From assembly GCF_020181035.1 (NCBI RefSeq), contig NZ_JAIQYY010000039.1:1-50688 (forward strand): a stretch of DNA of 50,688 nt. Reading direction: 5' to 3'. How positions within the stretch are numbered: the first letter of the stretch is position 1; every line of letters begins with the position of its first letter. This document shows, piece after piece, positions 9,336 to 17,484 of this stretch. This DNA comes from Streptomyces sp. CoH27. Lineage in GTDB: Bacteria > Actinomycetota > Actinomycetes > Streptomycetales > Streptomycetaceae. The notes beneath the pieces were generated by a model. The model saw only the letters and a list, made by a program, of their open reading frames with translations. It was not told the DNA's origin and searched no databases. Both the position numbers and the translations under genes were made by a program.

Positions 9336-9806
9336 CTACCGCAGCGCCGCCTTCAGCCGGCCGAGCTGGGCCAGCAGCTCGGCCGGGGCGAGTGAGCGGG
9401 CGGTGGCGAATGCCTGGTCCGGGAGCATGGTGCGCGGGCCGGGGTCGTCCAGGTAGCGCGGCAGCACGTGGGTGTGCACGTGCGCCACTGAGTTGTTCAT
9501 GCACTGGTAGTTGATCTGCGCGGGCGCGAAAACGCGATGGATCGCGGCGCCGACGGTCCGGACCGCCGACCAGTAGCCGGTGACCTCCGCATCGGTGAAC
9601 AGCGCGGGATCGGGCACATGTCGGCCCCGGAACACCACCACGCTGTACCCGGGGCTCGCGGGCCGCTTCAACAGGTACGCATCGGCGAACTCACCGGCGT
9701 ACCAGCGGACGCCCCATTCATCCTCGTCCGGCCGGCCCTGCGCGCATTTGGCGCACCCCTCGCCCGACCATTCTGCTTCCCACGAATCCGCCCATGTCCT
9801 GGCCAC
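9336..9806 (-). CDS. HIT family protein (nucleotide hydrolase/transferase)
   Basis: A 156-residue protein with a GTG start at 9806. The HIT signature HVHTHV is at residues 109-114, preceded by YQCMNNS, where an Asn-rich loop helps hold the nucleotide phosphate. HIT proteins hydrolyse or transfer nucleotide phosphates through the central histidine of HxHxH. A CAKC pair at residues 18-21 resembles the zinc-binding Cys pair of Fhit/HINT-like members. The substrate cannot be told. No operon partner: it lies between a solo IS630 end (9260) and the full IS630 element (9888), with the same IS end repeated on both sides, which suggests transposon traffic around it. The gene looks intact. Confidence 0.85.
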   Translation of the reverse strand: MARTWADSWEAEWSGEGCAKCAQGRPDEDEWGVRWYAGEFADAYLLKRPASPGYSVVVFRGRHVPDPALFTDAEVTGYWSAVRTVGAAIHRVFAPAQINYQCMNNSVAHVHTHVLPRYLDDPGPRTMLPDQAFATARSLAPAELLAQLGRLKAALR

Positions 9807-9887
9807 GGCCCGAGGCTACGGCACCGCGACAGCAGGGACCGGGCGCGGGACCTTGTGCGGACGACACCGGTGGCGCTACTGGAACTC

Positions 9888-10941
9888 GTGCCCCGCATCA
9901 GGCAACGTTCGCCCCGTTCACGATCGTACGGAGGCGCTCGTCGGCGGCGTGCTTGTTCCGCCAGATGATGTACCGGCGGATCATGCTGCCCTGCTCCTTG
10001 TGACTGGCGTGGCCGGTGCCGTCGAGGGTGAAGTAGCGCAGATAGCGGCAGAACTCCAGGAACTTCGAGCGGTTCTTGGTTTTCTTGTTGTGGCCGTAAA
10101 GCTGGTCTTTGCTCAGGTCGTAGGCGGCGAACAGGTGCCGGACACCATGCGGGCGGGTGTGGGTCGCCCGTCGCCTCGGCCTGGGCTCTCGCTCGGGGTC
10201 CTTGTGCCGTCCGCCGCGCTCGGCCCACTGGCGTCCGGGGTGGGGCTGGAGATTGAGCGGCCCGAACTCGTCCATGCAGAAGATGACCTCGGGCTCGCCC
10301 TCGTCGGGAATGACCTCGCCGTCGGCGATGGCGTAGAGATGCTCGACCCGTGCCTTCTTTTCGGCGTAGTCCGGGTCTTTCGAGGTCTTCCAGGTCTTTA
10401 TGCGTTGAAAGGAGACGCCTTCCTCGCGGAGCAGGATGCGCAGGCCCTCGTGGCTGATGTCGTCGACCACCCCCTCGGCGACCAGGAAGTCGGCCAGCTT
10501 GACCAGGCTCCAGGTCGAGAACGGCAGATTGTGCTCGGCCGGCTTGGACTTGGCGATCTTCTTGATCTCACGGCGCTCGGGCAACGTGAAGGTCTTCGGC
10601 CGACCGCCTTTGTACTTCGGGTAGAGCGATACGAACCCGTCCGTGTTGAAGTTTCGGATCACGTCCCGGACCCGGTCCGCACTGGTGAACGTGACCTCGG
10701 CGATCTTCACCACGGGCATGCCCTGTGCGGACAGCAGCACCATCTGGGCCCGGCGCCAGGTCACCACTGACCCCGTGCCGCGGCGGACGATCCGCAGCAA
10801 CCGCCTGCCCTCATCATCATCGATCTCGCGAACGTGTACTCGTTCAGCCACCCGCACAGCTTGACGGCCGCACGCCGTCCTGGGACAGGACCCGAGCGGC
10901 GCGTCACATCACATCGGGGCGAACGTTGCGTGGTGCGGCAC
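9888..10941. mobile_element. IS630-family element, internally deleted
   Basis: The termini are inverted: 9888-9915 ends in GCAACGTTCGCCCC, and 10916-10941 begins with the exact complement GGGGCGAACGTTGC, both extended by a GTGCC...GCA outer part. The single transposase gene inside lacks its second and third catalytic segments, so the element cannot move on its own. It touches the IS701 element that starts at 10945. Confidence 0.75.
9898..10857 (-). pseudogene. IS630 family transposase with internal in-frame deletion
   Basis: 319 codons from a GTG at 10857. The N-terminus is a normal helix-turn-helix (VVTWRRAQMVLLSAQGM, then YPKYKGGRPKTF). The first catalytic Asp lies in VIFCMDEFGPLNLQP at about residue 195. 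After KFLEFCRYLR at about residue 272 the chain jumps straight to YFTLDGTGHASHKEQGSM. Full-length relatives have some 50-60 residues here, holding the DNFSPH and NxxE catalytic motifs. Both flanks of the deletion end in Leu-Arg, so a recombination between similar sequences is likely. The frame stays open, so a truncated protein could still be made and might bind the IS ends. Confidence 0.82.
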
Positions 10942-10944
10942 TAG

Positions 10945-12128
10945 TAGTGCTTCGTTACGTTGAGTGATATCACCTGGTGGTGGGCATCTTCGTGGTGTGA
11001 GGCTGGGGGGAAGTGGAGCGGCTCCGGGGTGAGTTGGCGGAGTTCGTCGGTGATGTGTTCGCTTCGGTGCCGCGGCGGGATCAGCGGCGGTGGGGCGAGT
11101 GTCATCTGCGGGGTCTGATGCTGGACGGCCGTCGCAAGTCGGTCCAGCCGATGGCCGAGCGGCTGCCGGACGGCAACATGCAGGCGTTGCAGCAGTTCGT
11201 GAACCAGTCGCCGTGGGATCCGCTGCCGGTGCGGCGGCGGACCGCCGAGCGTTGTGCGAGGCGATCAGCCCTGAGGTGTGGGTGATCGACGACGTGTCGT
11301 TTCCCAAGTGCGGCACTTCCTCGGTCGGGGTGGCCCGCCAGTACTGCGGAGCGTTGGGCAAGCGGGCGAACTGCCAGGTTGCGGTCAGCGTCCATGCCGC
11401 CACCGACGCGGCTTCGTGTCCGCTGGACTGGCAGTTGTATCTGCCCCGGGAGTGGACGGACGAGCCGGGCCGCTGCCGGAAGGCCGGAGTGCCGCAGGGC
11501 ACGGGCCATCAGGAGAAGTGGCGTCTGGCGCTTGGTCTGCTCGACGTGCTCGCCGAATGGGGGTTGAAGGCCCCTGTCGTGGTCGCTGATGCCGGCTACG
11601 GCGTCAGTACCCCGTTCCGCCTCGCGCTGGAGGAACGGGGCCTGGCTTATGTGCCGGCACTGACCGGGAAGGGCCGCCGCCCAGAAGGCGGGCGGCGGGC
11701 ACTACCGGTGGGACGGCGTCCTGCCCCCACACGCGGTGCTGGTGGAATGGCCTGCCGGGCAGGAGGCTCCGACCGGTTACTGGATGTCGAACCTTCCCGC
11801 CACCACACCTGTCGAGGAACTCGTGCGGTGGGCGAAGATGCGCTGGCGGATCGAACACGACTACCGCGAACTCAAACACGGCCTCGGCCTGGACCACTTC
11901 GAGGGCCGCACCTGGCGCGGCTGGCACCACCACGTCACCCTCGTCACCGCTGCCCAGGCCTTTCTCACCCTCCGGCGGCTCGACCCAAAGGCACACACGC
12001 CGGCCTGACCCTCTACCAAGTCCTCGACACACTCCAGGACCTGTTGAGGTGCTGGACCGGCACCTGCACCACCTGCGGTCGCCCACTCACCACAAGCAGA
12101 ACCGGAGCCAGAACCTGACGAAGCACTA
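10945..12128. mobile_element. IS701-family element, decayed
   Basis: Inverted ends TAGTGCTTCGT (10945-10955) and ACGAAGCACTA (12118-12128) bracket a broken IS701 transposase gene. The flanks are CTAG on the left and CTAA on the right, close to the YTAR-type four-base target sites reported for this family, though not an exact duplication. The left flank is the last base of the IS630 element plus TAG, so IS701 landed at or next to the edge of IS630. Confidence 0.75.
11013..12008 (+). pseudogene. IS701 family transposase, two frameshifts and a deletion
   Basis: GTG start at 11013 after GGCTGGGGGG. Part one (to about 11250) reads MERLRGELAEFVGDVF...QPMAERLPDGN. The frame then shifts by one near 11245-11260 to ...EAISPEVWVIDDVSFPKCG with the first Asp, and VVVADAGYGVSTPF with the second. 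Near 11670, after YVPALTGK, a stretch of roughly 60 residues present in full-length relatives is missing and the frame shifts again to ...WDGVLPPHAVLVEWPAGQE and IEHDYRELKHGLGLDHFEGR, which holds the catalytic Glu. All three catalytic segments survive, but in three frames. It ends at 12008; the remainder to the IS end is relic sequence. Confidence 0.85.
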
Positions 12129-12155
12129 CTAACGTCCTGACCCGCAACAGCTAGA

Positions 12156-13037
12156 TCACGGCGAGAAATGAGCCAACGCGATCTGGAGGATGTCGCGTTG
12201 CCGTGGCCAGTCGCTCTCGGGGCCCGCCACCAGCACCGCGTACTGCTTGCCGGTGGCGGTTCCGAAGGCGTGGTCGACGACCTGGCGGCGGGTGCCGTCC
12301 GGGCGGTCGTAGGCGTACACCAGCTCGGCCGCGGGTTCGCCCGAATCCTGGGAGATGTCCTGGAGGCTGATCTCCTTGTAGTTCTTGTTGTTCTCGGCGA
12401 GGTTGTGGGATGTTTCGGTCAGGGCCGCGCGGGGGGTCATGTCCGGCTCCTTGATGGCGAAGACCTGCAACAGGCTGCGGCCGTCGGGGGAGTTGTAGAA
12501 GGTGCCGTTCGACTTCTCCTCCCGCTGCCAGCCGTCCGGTACGGCGATGGTGAAGCCGGAGGCGTCCTCCTGGAGGACGTACCCGGGCGGGACGTCGGTC
12601 GGTGACGATGACGGCGAGTCGGTGGACCAGGCGCCGACGGTGCCCGTGTCCGTGGGCAGGCCGCCGCCCGTCGGCCCGCTGCCCGAGGTCGCCGTCTCGG
12701 ACGCGCTGACCACGGACGCCGGGCCGGACCCGGTCCCGCCGTGCCCTCCGTCGCCCCGCACTGCCAGCACCCCGCCGGCGATCCCGCCCGACACCGCGGC
12801 GACCGTCGCGGCGGCGACGAGGGCCGTCGTACGCCGCGATCGACGCGTGGGCGCGGGCGGAGGCGTCACCGTGTACCCGAGGTCGTACGGGTCCTCCACG
12901 GGTTGCGGGGGGTCGTACGCCGGTACCGGCGAGGGCGGTGGCGACGGCGGGACCGGTGTCCCGGCCTCGCCCGCCGACTCCCAGCGCTGTGTCTCGTCGT
13001 TCCAGCGGATGCCGCTGTCCCCCGAAGCCCCGCTCAT
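12156..13037 (-). CDS. Single-pass membrane protein with a secreted PsbP/Mog1-like domain
   Basis: 293 residues. Residues 1-65 are cytoplasmic, with an RWNDETQRWE motif and a proline-rich stretch. A single membrane helix spans residues 70-93 after RRSRR, followed by a Gly/Ser/Thr-rich linker. Residues 150-293 form a globular domain (GFTIAVPDGWQREEK, SLLQVFAIKEPDMTP, YAVLVAGPESDW) like the PsbP/Mog1-type fold that follows protein-kinase or membrane anchors in actinobacteria. Third gene of a minus-strand operon: it starts 7 bp after the 13045 gene, with GACGGTGG just before its ATG. With the polytopic protein at 13415 it may form an envelope complex; the function is unknown. Confidence 0.82.
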   Translation of the reverse strand: MSGASGDSGIRWNDETQRWESAGEAGTPVPPSPPPSPVPAYDPPQPVEDPYDLGYTVTPPPAPTRRSRRTTALVAAATVAAVSGGIAGGVLAVRGDGGHGGTGSGPASVVSASETATSGSGPTGGGLPTDTGTVGAWSTDSPSSSPTDVPPGYVLQEDASGFTIAVPDGWQREEKSNGTFYNSPDGRSLLQVFAIKEPDMTPRAALTETSHNLAENNKNYKEISLQDISQDSGEPAAELVYAYDRPDGTRRQVVDHAFGTATGKQYAVLVAGPESDWPRQRDILQIALAHFSP

Positions 13038-13044
13038 GCCACCG

Positions 13045-13428
13045 TCACCGTCCCAGCAGCGCGGAGACCGCCTGTGCGACCGCCGCGCCCGAGGCCGCCA
13101 TGCCGACCGCCGTCGCCGCGTCCTGCAACGCGGTGCGCAGTCTGGTCAGCCGTCCGGGACTCGCCTGACCGGTGTTCTGGATCTCGTCCCGCGTGCCGGT
13201 GAGCTGTCTGGTCAGCTCGTCCGTCTCCGGGGTGCTGCGGAACGCCCGTAGCTCCTCGCGCAACTTCCCTACGGCTTCAAGCAGTTCGCGCTGCTCGGTG
13301 CTCAGCTGCTGCGGGCCCTCATAGTTGTTTGCCACGCTGCCTGCGCCGAAGGCGAAGGCCCCCTTCGCCGTACCGATGTTGACGTTCTGCGTGCCGCCGC
13401 TCGTCGGCTGCTGCTCATCCATTGCCAC
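13045..13428 (-). CDS. Small protein with N-terminal Gly/Ala motif, coiled coil and amphipathic tail
   Basis: 127 residues from the GTG at 13428, with GAGGGA six bases upstream; the ATG at 13422 is an alternative. Residues 22-35 read KGAFAFGAGSVANN, preceded by NVNIG at 15-19. Residues 42-90 are a charged, heptad-like coiled coil (EQRELLEAVGKLREELRAF). The last 30 residues (AATAVGMAASGAAVAQAVSALLG) are hydrophobic and could sit in a membrane. It overlaps the end of the upstream gene by 14 bp, so translation is likely coupled. That upstream protein ends in almost the same motif, which points to a physical interaction. The layout resembles small proteins with amyloid-type signalling motifs, but the family is not identified. 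Confidence 0.8.
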   Translation of the reverse strand: MAMDEQQPTSGGTQNVNIGTAKGAFAFGAGSVANNYEGPQQLSTEQRELLEAVGKLREELRAFRSTPETDELTRQLTGTRDEIQNTGQASPGRLTRLRTALQDAATAVGMAASGAAVAQAVSALLGR

Positions 13429-15154
13429 TGTCCATCCCTCCCGAGGGCCCCGCTTCCTGGTTGTTGGCCACTGCGCCGGACCCCATGGCGAAGGCGCCGC
13501 TCGCCTGCTCGATGAGCACTCCGCCGTTGCTGATGTTGACGATCTTCTGCTCGAACTCCTCGGTCTGCCAGCCCGCTTCGCGCAGCGCCTGGCGTACCCC
13601 GTTGGCCACCCGGTCCTGAATGGTCTTCAGATAACGCTGGTGGTCCATGTCCTGGAACAGCGACGCCTCGTCGTCCGAGCCCAGTTCGCGCACCGAGAGC
13701 GCCGGGCCGTCCGGCATCGATCTGCCGATGCCGCGGGACGCCAGCCGGGCCAGCAGGGTGAGCGTCTGCCAGACGGTGACCACGGACTGGCCGGCCGAGT
13801 GCGGCATCCGGGTCAGCGCCCAGACGGCCTTGCCGAGCGGGTTGGCGTGCAGGTAGTCGTGGGCCACCCGGTCGGCGTCCCGGAACAGCGGCCGTACCGG
13901 GCGCAGCACGTGCGGCGCGACCTCCAGCATCAGCATGCCGCCCTGGGTGTGCACCCGGACGAAGACGGTGGTGACCAGCTCCTCCTCCCAGCCGCCGACC
14001 TGCACCCGCAGGAAGTGGCGCCGGGTCTCGCCGCCCTCCTCGACCGCGCGGGCGCGGTGCTGCTCGAACTGCCCGTAGGGCGCCTGCTGTCGGCTGGGCA
14101 GCCCGTCCACCGGCAGGAAGACGCATTCGTCGATCTGCAACTGCCGCAGCCGGTCCCGTACGGCGGCCGCGCCCTCCGGGGTGCGGGCGGTGGCGGGCAC
14201 CCGCAGCGCCTGCAGCAGAGGCTTGATCCGGTTGAGGATCGTCTGGTTGTCCAACGGGTCGGGCTTCTTCGCGCGATCCGCGCGCGGCTGCAGCTCCACG
14301 GAGAGGGACCAGGTGTCGTACGGCCTGCCCGCCCCGCAGAACGGCTGGTCCGCCCGGTACATCGCCAGCGGCTCGTGCTGCTCCACCCGGATGCGGTCCC
14401 GCAGCCGGTGGAAGCGGCTGCCCTCGGTGGTCCGCTCGGCCGGGTCGGCGCGGGCGTCGGGGAACCTGGCCCGGGACAGCTCACCGGTCAGCGCACGGCA
14501 GACCATGTGCCGCTCGAAGCCGACGGCCAGCGCCATCACCAGGGGGAACGCCAGCGCGATCCAGCCCTGGAGGCGGCCGGTCTGGTAGACGCCGTCGTCG
14601 GTGAAGACCAGCCGGGGGATCACCAGAACGTTCCAGAAATCGCGGGCCTGCTGCAGCAGGTCGGTGTTCTTCATGGCGATGGCGTACGGCGTCAGCAGCG
14701 CGAAGACGAAGGACAGCCACGCGTACCAGCGCATGTACCAGGCCAGACAGCGCCGGTACCAGACGGGCCGTGGGGCGGGCCCGCGCACCCGGCCGGCCAG
14801 GTAAATCAGCACCACCGGCATCAGGAACATCAGGCTCAGCCGGTTGGTGAGCGGCCAGCTGACGCCCCACAGCAGCAGAATCACCAACGCCCAGCCCAGA
14901 TACAGGCGTTGGGCGCGCAGCGCGTGAGCCAGCACACGGGCGGCGTCGAAACCGAACGAGGGGGCGACGATGCGTTCCTCGTGGACGTACAACTCCTCGA
15001 TGACCGCGTGCCGGTAGACCTCGTCGAGGTAGGTGCCGGCGCACAGCAGCCGGGTCGCCTCGCTGGCGTGCGGTGGGGTGCGTCCGCCTGCGGGCGGCGT
15101 GGATCGTCCGTCTGACGGCTCCGGTTGCGGCGGCACCAAGGTCTGCTGCGTCAC
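13415..15154 (-). CDS. Polytopic membrane protein with a C-terminal Gly/Ala motif
   Basis: 579 residues from the GTG at 15154. Four or more membrane helices lie between residues 85 and 220 (LGWALVILLLWGVSWPL, MFLMPVVLIYLAG, AWLSFVFALLTPYAIAM, WIALAFPLVMALAVGF). Then comes a large cytoplasmic domain of about 330 residues with no motif I recognise, containing a WSLSVELQPRAD strand and an EELVTTVFVRVHTQGGMLMLEV sheet region. The C-terminus reads KIVNISNGG and, at 552-565, SGAFAMGSGAVANN, nearly the motif of the next protein (22-35). First gene of the three-gene operon. Function unknown; the shared motif suggests it recruits the 127-residue protein to the membrane. Confidence 0.83.
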   Translation of the reverse strand: MTQQTLVPPQPEPSDGRSTPPAGGRTPPHASEATRLLCAGTYLDEVYRHAVIEELYVHEERIVAPSFGFDAARVLAHALRAQRLYLGWALVILLLWGVSWPLTNRLSLMFLMPVVLIYLAGRVRGPAPRPVWYRRCLAWYMRWYAWLSFVFALLTPYAIAMKNTDLLQQARDFWNVLVIPRLVFTDDGVYQTGRLQGWIALAFPLVMALAVGFERHMVCRALTGELSRARFPDARADPAERTTEGSRFHRLRDRIRVEQHEPLAMYRADQPFCGAGRPYDTWSLSVELQPRADRAKKPDPLDNQTILNRIKPLLQALRVPATARTPEGAAAVRDRLRQLQIDECVFLPVDGLPSRQQAPYGQFEQHRARAVEEGGETRRHFLRVQVGGWEEELVTTVFVRVHTQGGMLMLEVAPHVLRPVRPLFRDADRVAHDYLHANPLGKAVWALTRMPHSAGQSVVTVWQTLTLLARLASRGIGRSMPDGPALSVRELGSDDEASLFQDMDHQRYLKTIQDRVANGVRQALREAGWQTEEFEQKIVNISNGGVLIEQASGAFAMGSGAVANNQEAGPSGGMDSGNG

Positions 15155-15602
15155 TGTCTCGTCCCCCGGGGCGTTCTGCCCTGCCGTATGCGCTCAGTGA
15201 GTTGACGGGCCAACATCCAAGCATAAGGAGTGACGGCGCGATTACCGAATGGATAAATGGTGCGGATAGTGCGGCCGTGGCGAGGGGGTGTCACTGTGCG
15301 GCCCATTGACCTCGATTCTTCAGTGGCATGACGGCGTCGCCGTGCGCGGCTGGCTGCCCTTTATGACCCTTGCCGTGCGGGGACGGGTCGTCGCGTGACG
15401 CTGCGGGGCGTCGGGTTCCACGGGCCCGAGGGGTGTTGCGCGGGGCCGGGCGTACGACGTCGTCGCGCACGGTCACGCGCTGGCCGCGCTAAGAGGTTGT
15501 TGTCTCTCCGATCTTGGGCAGTGTCCGTCGAACGGAAGTCTCGGTTGGGTGACCGCTGCTGGTCGCGGGCATGGCGATACCCGTGCCGGAGGTCCTCGCG
15601 CC
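15155..15602. other. Gap upstream of the membrane-protein operon
   Basis: About 450 bp without a recognisable gene. The first 100 bp should hold the promoter of the minus-strand operon: CTAAGCATAAGG-like AT-richer sequence lies near 15215-15260. The rest has short open frames of atypical composition and no transposon ends that I can see. Confidence 0.35.
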
Positions 15603-16469
15603 TCACCGTACCGACCCTGCAGCATGAGACCCCCCACCGCCGATTTGGAGGTGCTGCTCCCGGTCGTCGTCGAAGAGTGCCGCCGTGGTCCTTGGCAAGG
15701 CGATGATGTCAGTCAAGCTCCACAGGCCGCCGCCTGCCTGGGGTTCGCCTCCGTGCGGTGCCTTGGAGTGCTGCGAGGCCAGTGCCACCACTTGATGGGC
15801 GGGGTCGGGCAGGTAGGTCAGGCCCACGACGCCGAAGCGGGCGCGAGCGCCTGCTCGGGCCGCTGGCCGGTCTGCCAGCTGTGCCATGGTGGGCGGCTGG
15901 GTGAAGGATCCGGCGTAGAACTCAATCACCGGGAATTCGTTCGCACCGTGCAGCCCGTGGACGAACGCGGCGTGGAAGCGGTCGGCGAGTTGGATGGAGA
16001 CAACGTCGCCGGGGCGTAGGAAGGTGACCGTTCTGGGATTGCGCGGCCGACGCGTCAGTGGTGTCGGTGCCGACCGCAGCAATGCCTTGATCGCCGGGGA
16101 CTGCCTTTCGAACGCGTCGGACAGGACGACGTGACGGTTGAGCTCGTCGATGGAGGTCAAGGCTCTCGCGGTGATGGCGCTGTCGTGGAATCCGTACTTG
16201 TGCAGCAAGGTGGCCAGCGCCACCCACGCGACGTCCTTGGCCGCCGGTGTGGCGTCAGCGGCGTCGAGCAGGCAACGCCAACGTGTGAGGAGCGGCCGTA
16301 TCACCGTCTTCTCGACCTCTGTATGCGACCGGCCGCGGTATGACATCTGCTCGCTGGTCCACCGAGCCACATCCTCATTCATCGCCTGGACGATTCCACC
16401 AGCCGCGAGCTTGTCCAGGATCTGCTGATGCCTCATTCCCGAAGCATGACAGAGCGTAATGGTACGCAT
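15603..16469 (-). CDS. Hypothetical protein with a C-terminal SH3-like or Imm26-like region
   Basis: 288 residues if started at the ATG at 16469, which has GGGGGG eight bases upstream; a later ATG at 16436 is possible. The N-terminal half is helical (ILDKLAAGGIVQAMNEDVARW, VAWVALATLLHKYGFH). The second half opens with LRPGDVVSIQLADRFHAAFV and VIEFYAGSFTQPP, a strand pattern recalling the small beta barrel of Imm26-type immunity proteins. That likeness is weak and is inference only. No signal peptide. It ends 49 bp before the LysR gene region on the same strand in reverse order, so co-transcription from the LysR side is possible. Confidence 0.6.
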   Translation of the reverse strand: MRTITLCHASGMRHQQILDKLAAGGIVQAMNEDVARWTSEQMSYRGRSHTEVEKTVIRPLLTRWRCLLDAADATPAAKDVAWVALATLLHKYGFHDSAITARALTSIDELNRHVVLSDAFERQSPAIKALLRSAPTPLTRRPRNPRTVTFLRPGDVVSIQLADRFHAAFVHGLHGANEFPVIEFYAGSFTQPPTMAQLADRPAARAGARARFGVVGLTYLPDPAHQVVALASQHSKAPHGGEPQAGGGLWSLTDIIALPRTTAALFDDDREQHLQIGGGGSHAAGSVR

Positions 16470-16550
16470 CTGACGTACCCCCCGGGGCCAGGGCTTCGGC
16501 AAAGTGATCGATCGTCCGAGTGATCCAGTTGAGCTGCTAGATGTTGCGGG

Positions 16551-17375
16551 TCATGACGTTGATGCTGTCGCGATAGCGACGAAGTCTCTCGTCATTTGCG
16601 AGTCTCGGGAGGACGCCCAGGCGAGGAGGATCGGGGTCGGCGGGGCATCGCTGACGGGGATGGACGCGACGTCCGGATGGCGGTAGCGGTCAGCACAGAG
16701 AGCAGGCGTCATGTACACACCAGTGCTGCTGGCCAGGAGTTCAATCCTTTCTTCGACGTTCCGCACAGGGCGACCGTTTTCCCCTGCGGTCTCAAACCGC
16801 ACGTTCTCGTAGGGAGCCAGGTCCGTGAGCGTGACTTCGGCATGTTGCGCGAGGTCATGTTCCGAGGACACCCTGATCAGGGTGGGTTCCATCTTGAGAA
16901 TCTGAGTGATGAGTCCTTCGGTGGCCAACGGCGGAAGCACCACGGCCACGTCGGCATCTCCGACGAGTAGTGCGGCGGCTTGGGTATCCGCGTCGAGAGC
17001 CACTGTCCTGACCGTGAGGGTCGGGTGTTCGGCCTGGAAAGCTCTTACGGCTGCGCGGACCGAGATCGCGCGGTGGTGCCCGACCGTGAACACGGATCGT
17101 CCGGTGGCGAGGCCCCTGACGTTCGCTGCCAGATCAGCCGCATCCGCCAGCAGCTTCCGTCCGTCCTTGAGCAGTTCCCGGCCGGCCGGCGTCAGTTCGA
17201 GTGAGCGGGGGCGGCGGATGAAGAGAGGGCCCCCCAGTTCTCGTTCGAGGGTTTGGATCTGGCGGCTGAGGACGGGCTGGGCAATGTGCAGCGAAGCCGC
17301 GGCGCGAGTGAAGTTGCCCTCGTCCGCCACCGCGAGGAAGTAGCGGATCTTCCTCAGGTCCAGGTCGCCATCCAT
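16551..17375 (-). CDS. LysR family transcriptional regulator
   Basis: 274 residues from the ATG at 17375. Residues 1-60 hold the winged helix-turn-helix (LRKIRYFLAVADEGNFTRAAASLHIAQ, LSRQIQTLERELG). Residues 90-270 are the effector-binding substrate-like domain, with ASSTGVYMTPALCADRYRHP near the end. The length is slightly below the usual 290-310. It is divergent from an SDR oxidoreductase gene across 109 bp, the classical arrangement in which LysR controls the neighbour and itself. The ligand is unknown. Confidence 0.9.
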   Translation of the reverse strand: MDGDLDLRKIRYFLAVADEGNFTRAAASLHIAQPVLSRQIQTLERELGGPLFIRRPRSLELTPAGRELLKDGRKLLADAADLAANVRGLATGRSVFTVGHHRAISVRAAVRAFQAEHPTLTVRTVALDADTQAAALLVGDADVAVVLPPLATEGLITQILKMEPTLIRVSSEHDLAQHAEVTLTDLAPYENVRFETAGENGRPVRNVEERIELLASSTGVYMTPALCADRYRHPDVASIPVSDAPPTPILLAWASSRDSQMTRDFVAIATASTS

Positions 17376-17484
17376 GCCTTCAGGGTATCGCTCGCGTGCT
17401 GAAGAGGTCTTGGACGGGACCGCCGCGCAGCCTGCAGTGTCGTTGGTGCCCCTCAATAACTCCTCATGAAGGCGAGATCTCTCC
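17376..17484. promoter_or_regulatory. Divergent LysR/SDR promoter region
   Basis: The 109-bp gap between the two divergent starts should carry both promoters and the LysR site. AAGGCGAG just before the SDR ATG serves as its ribosome site. No clean T-N11-A box stands out. Confidence 0.5.
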
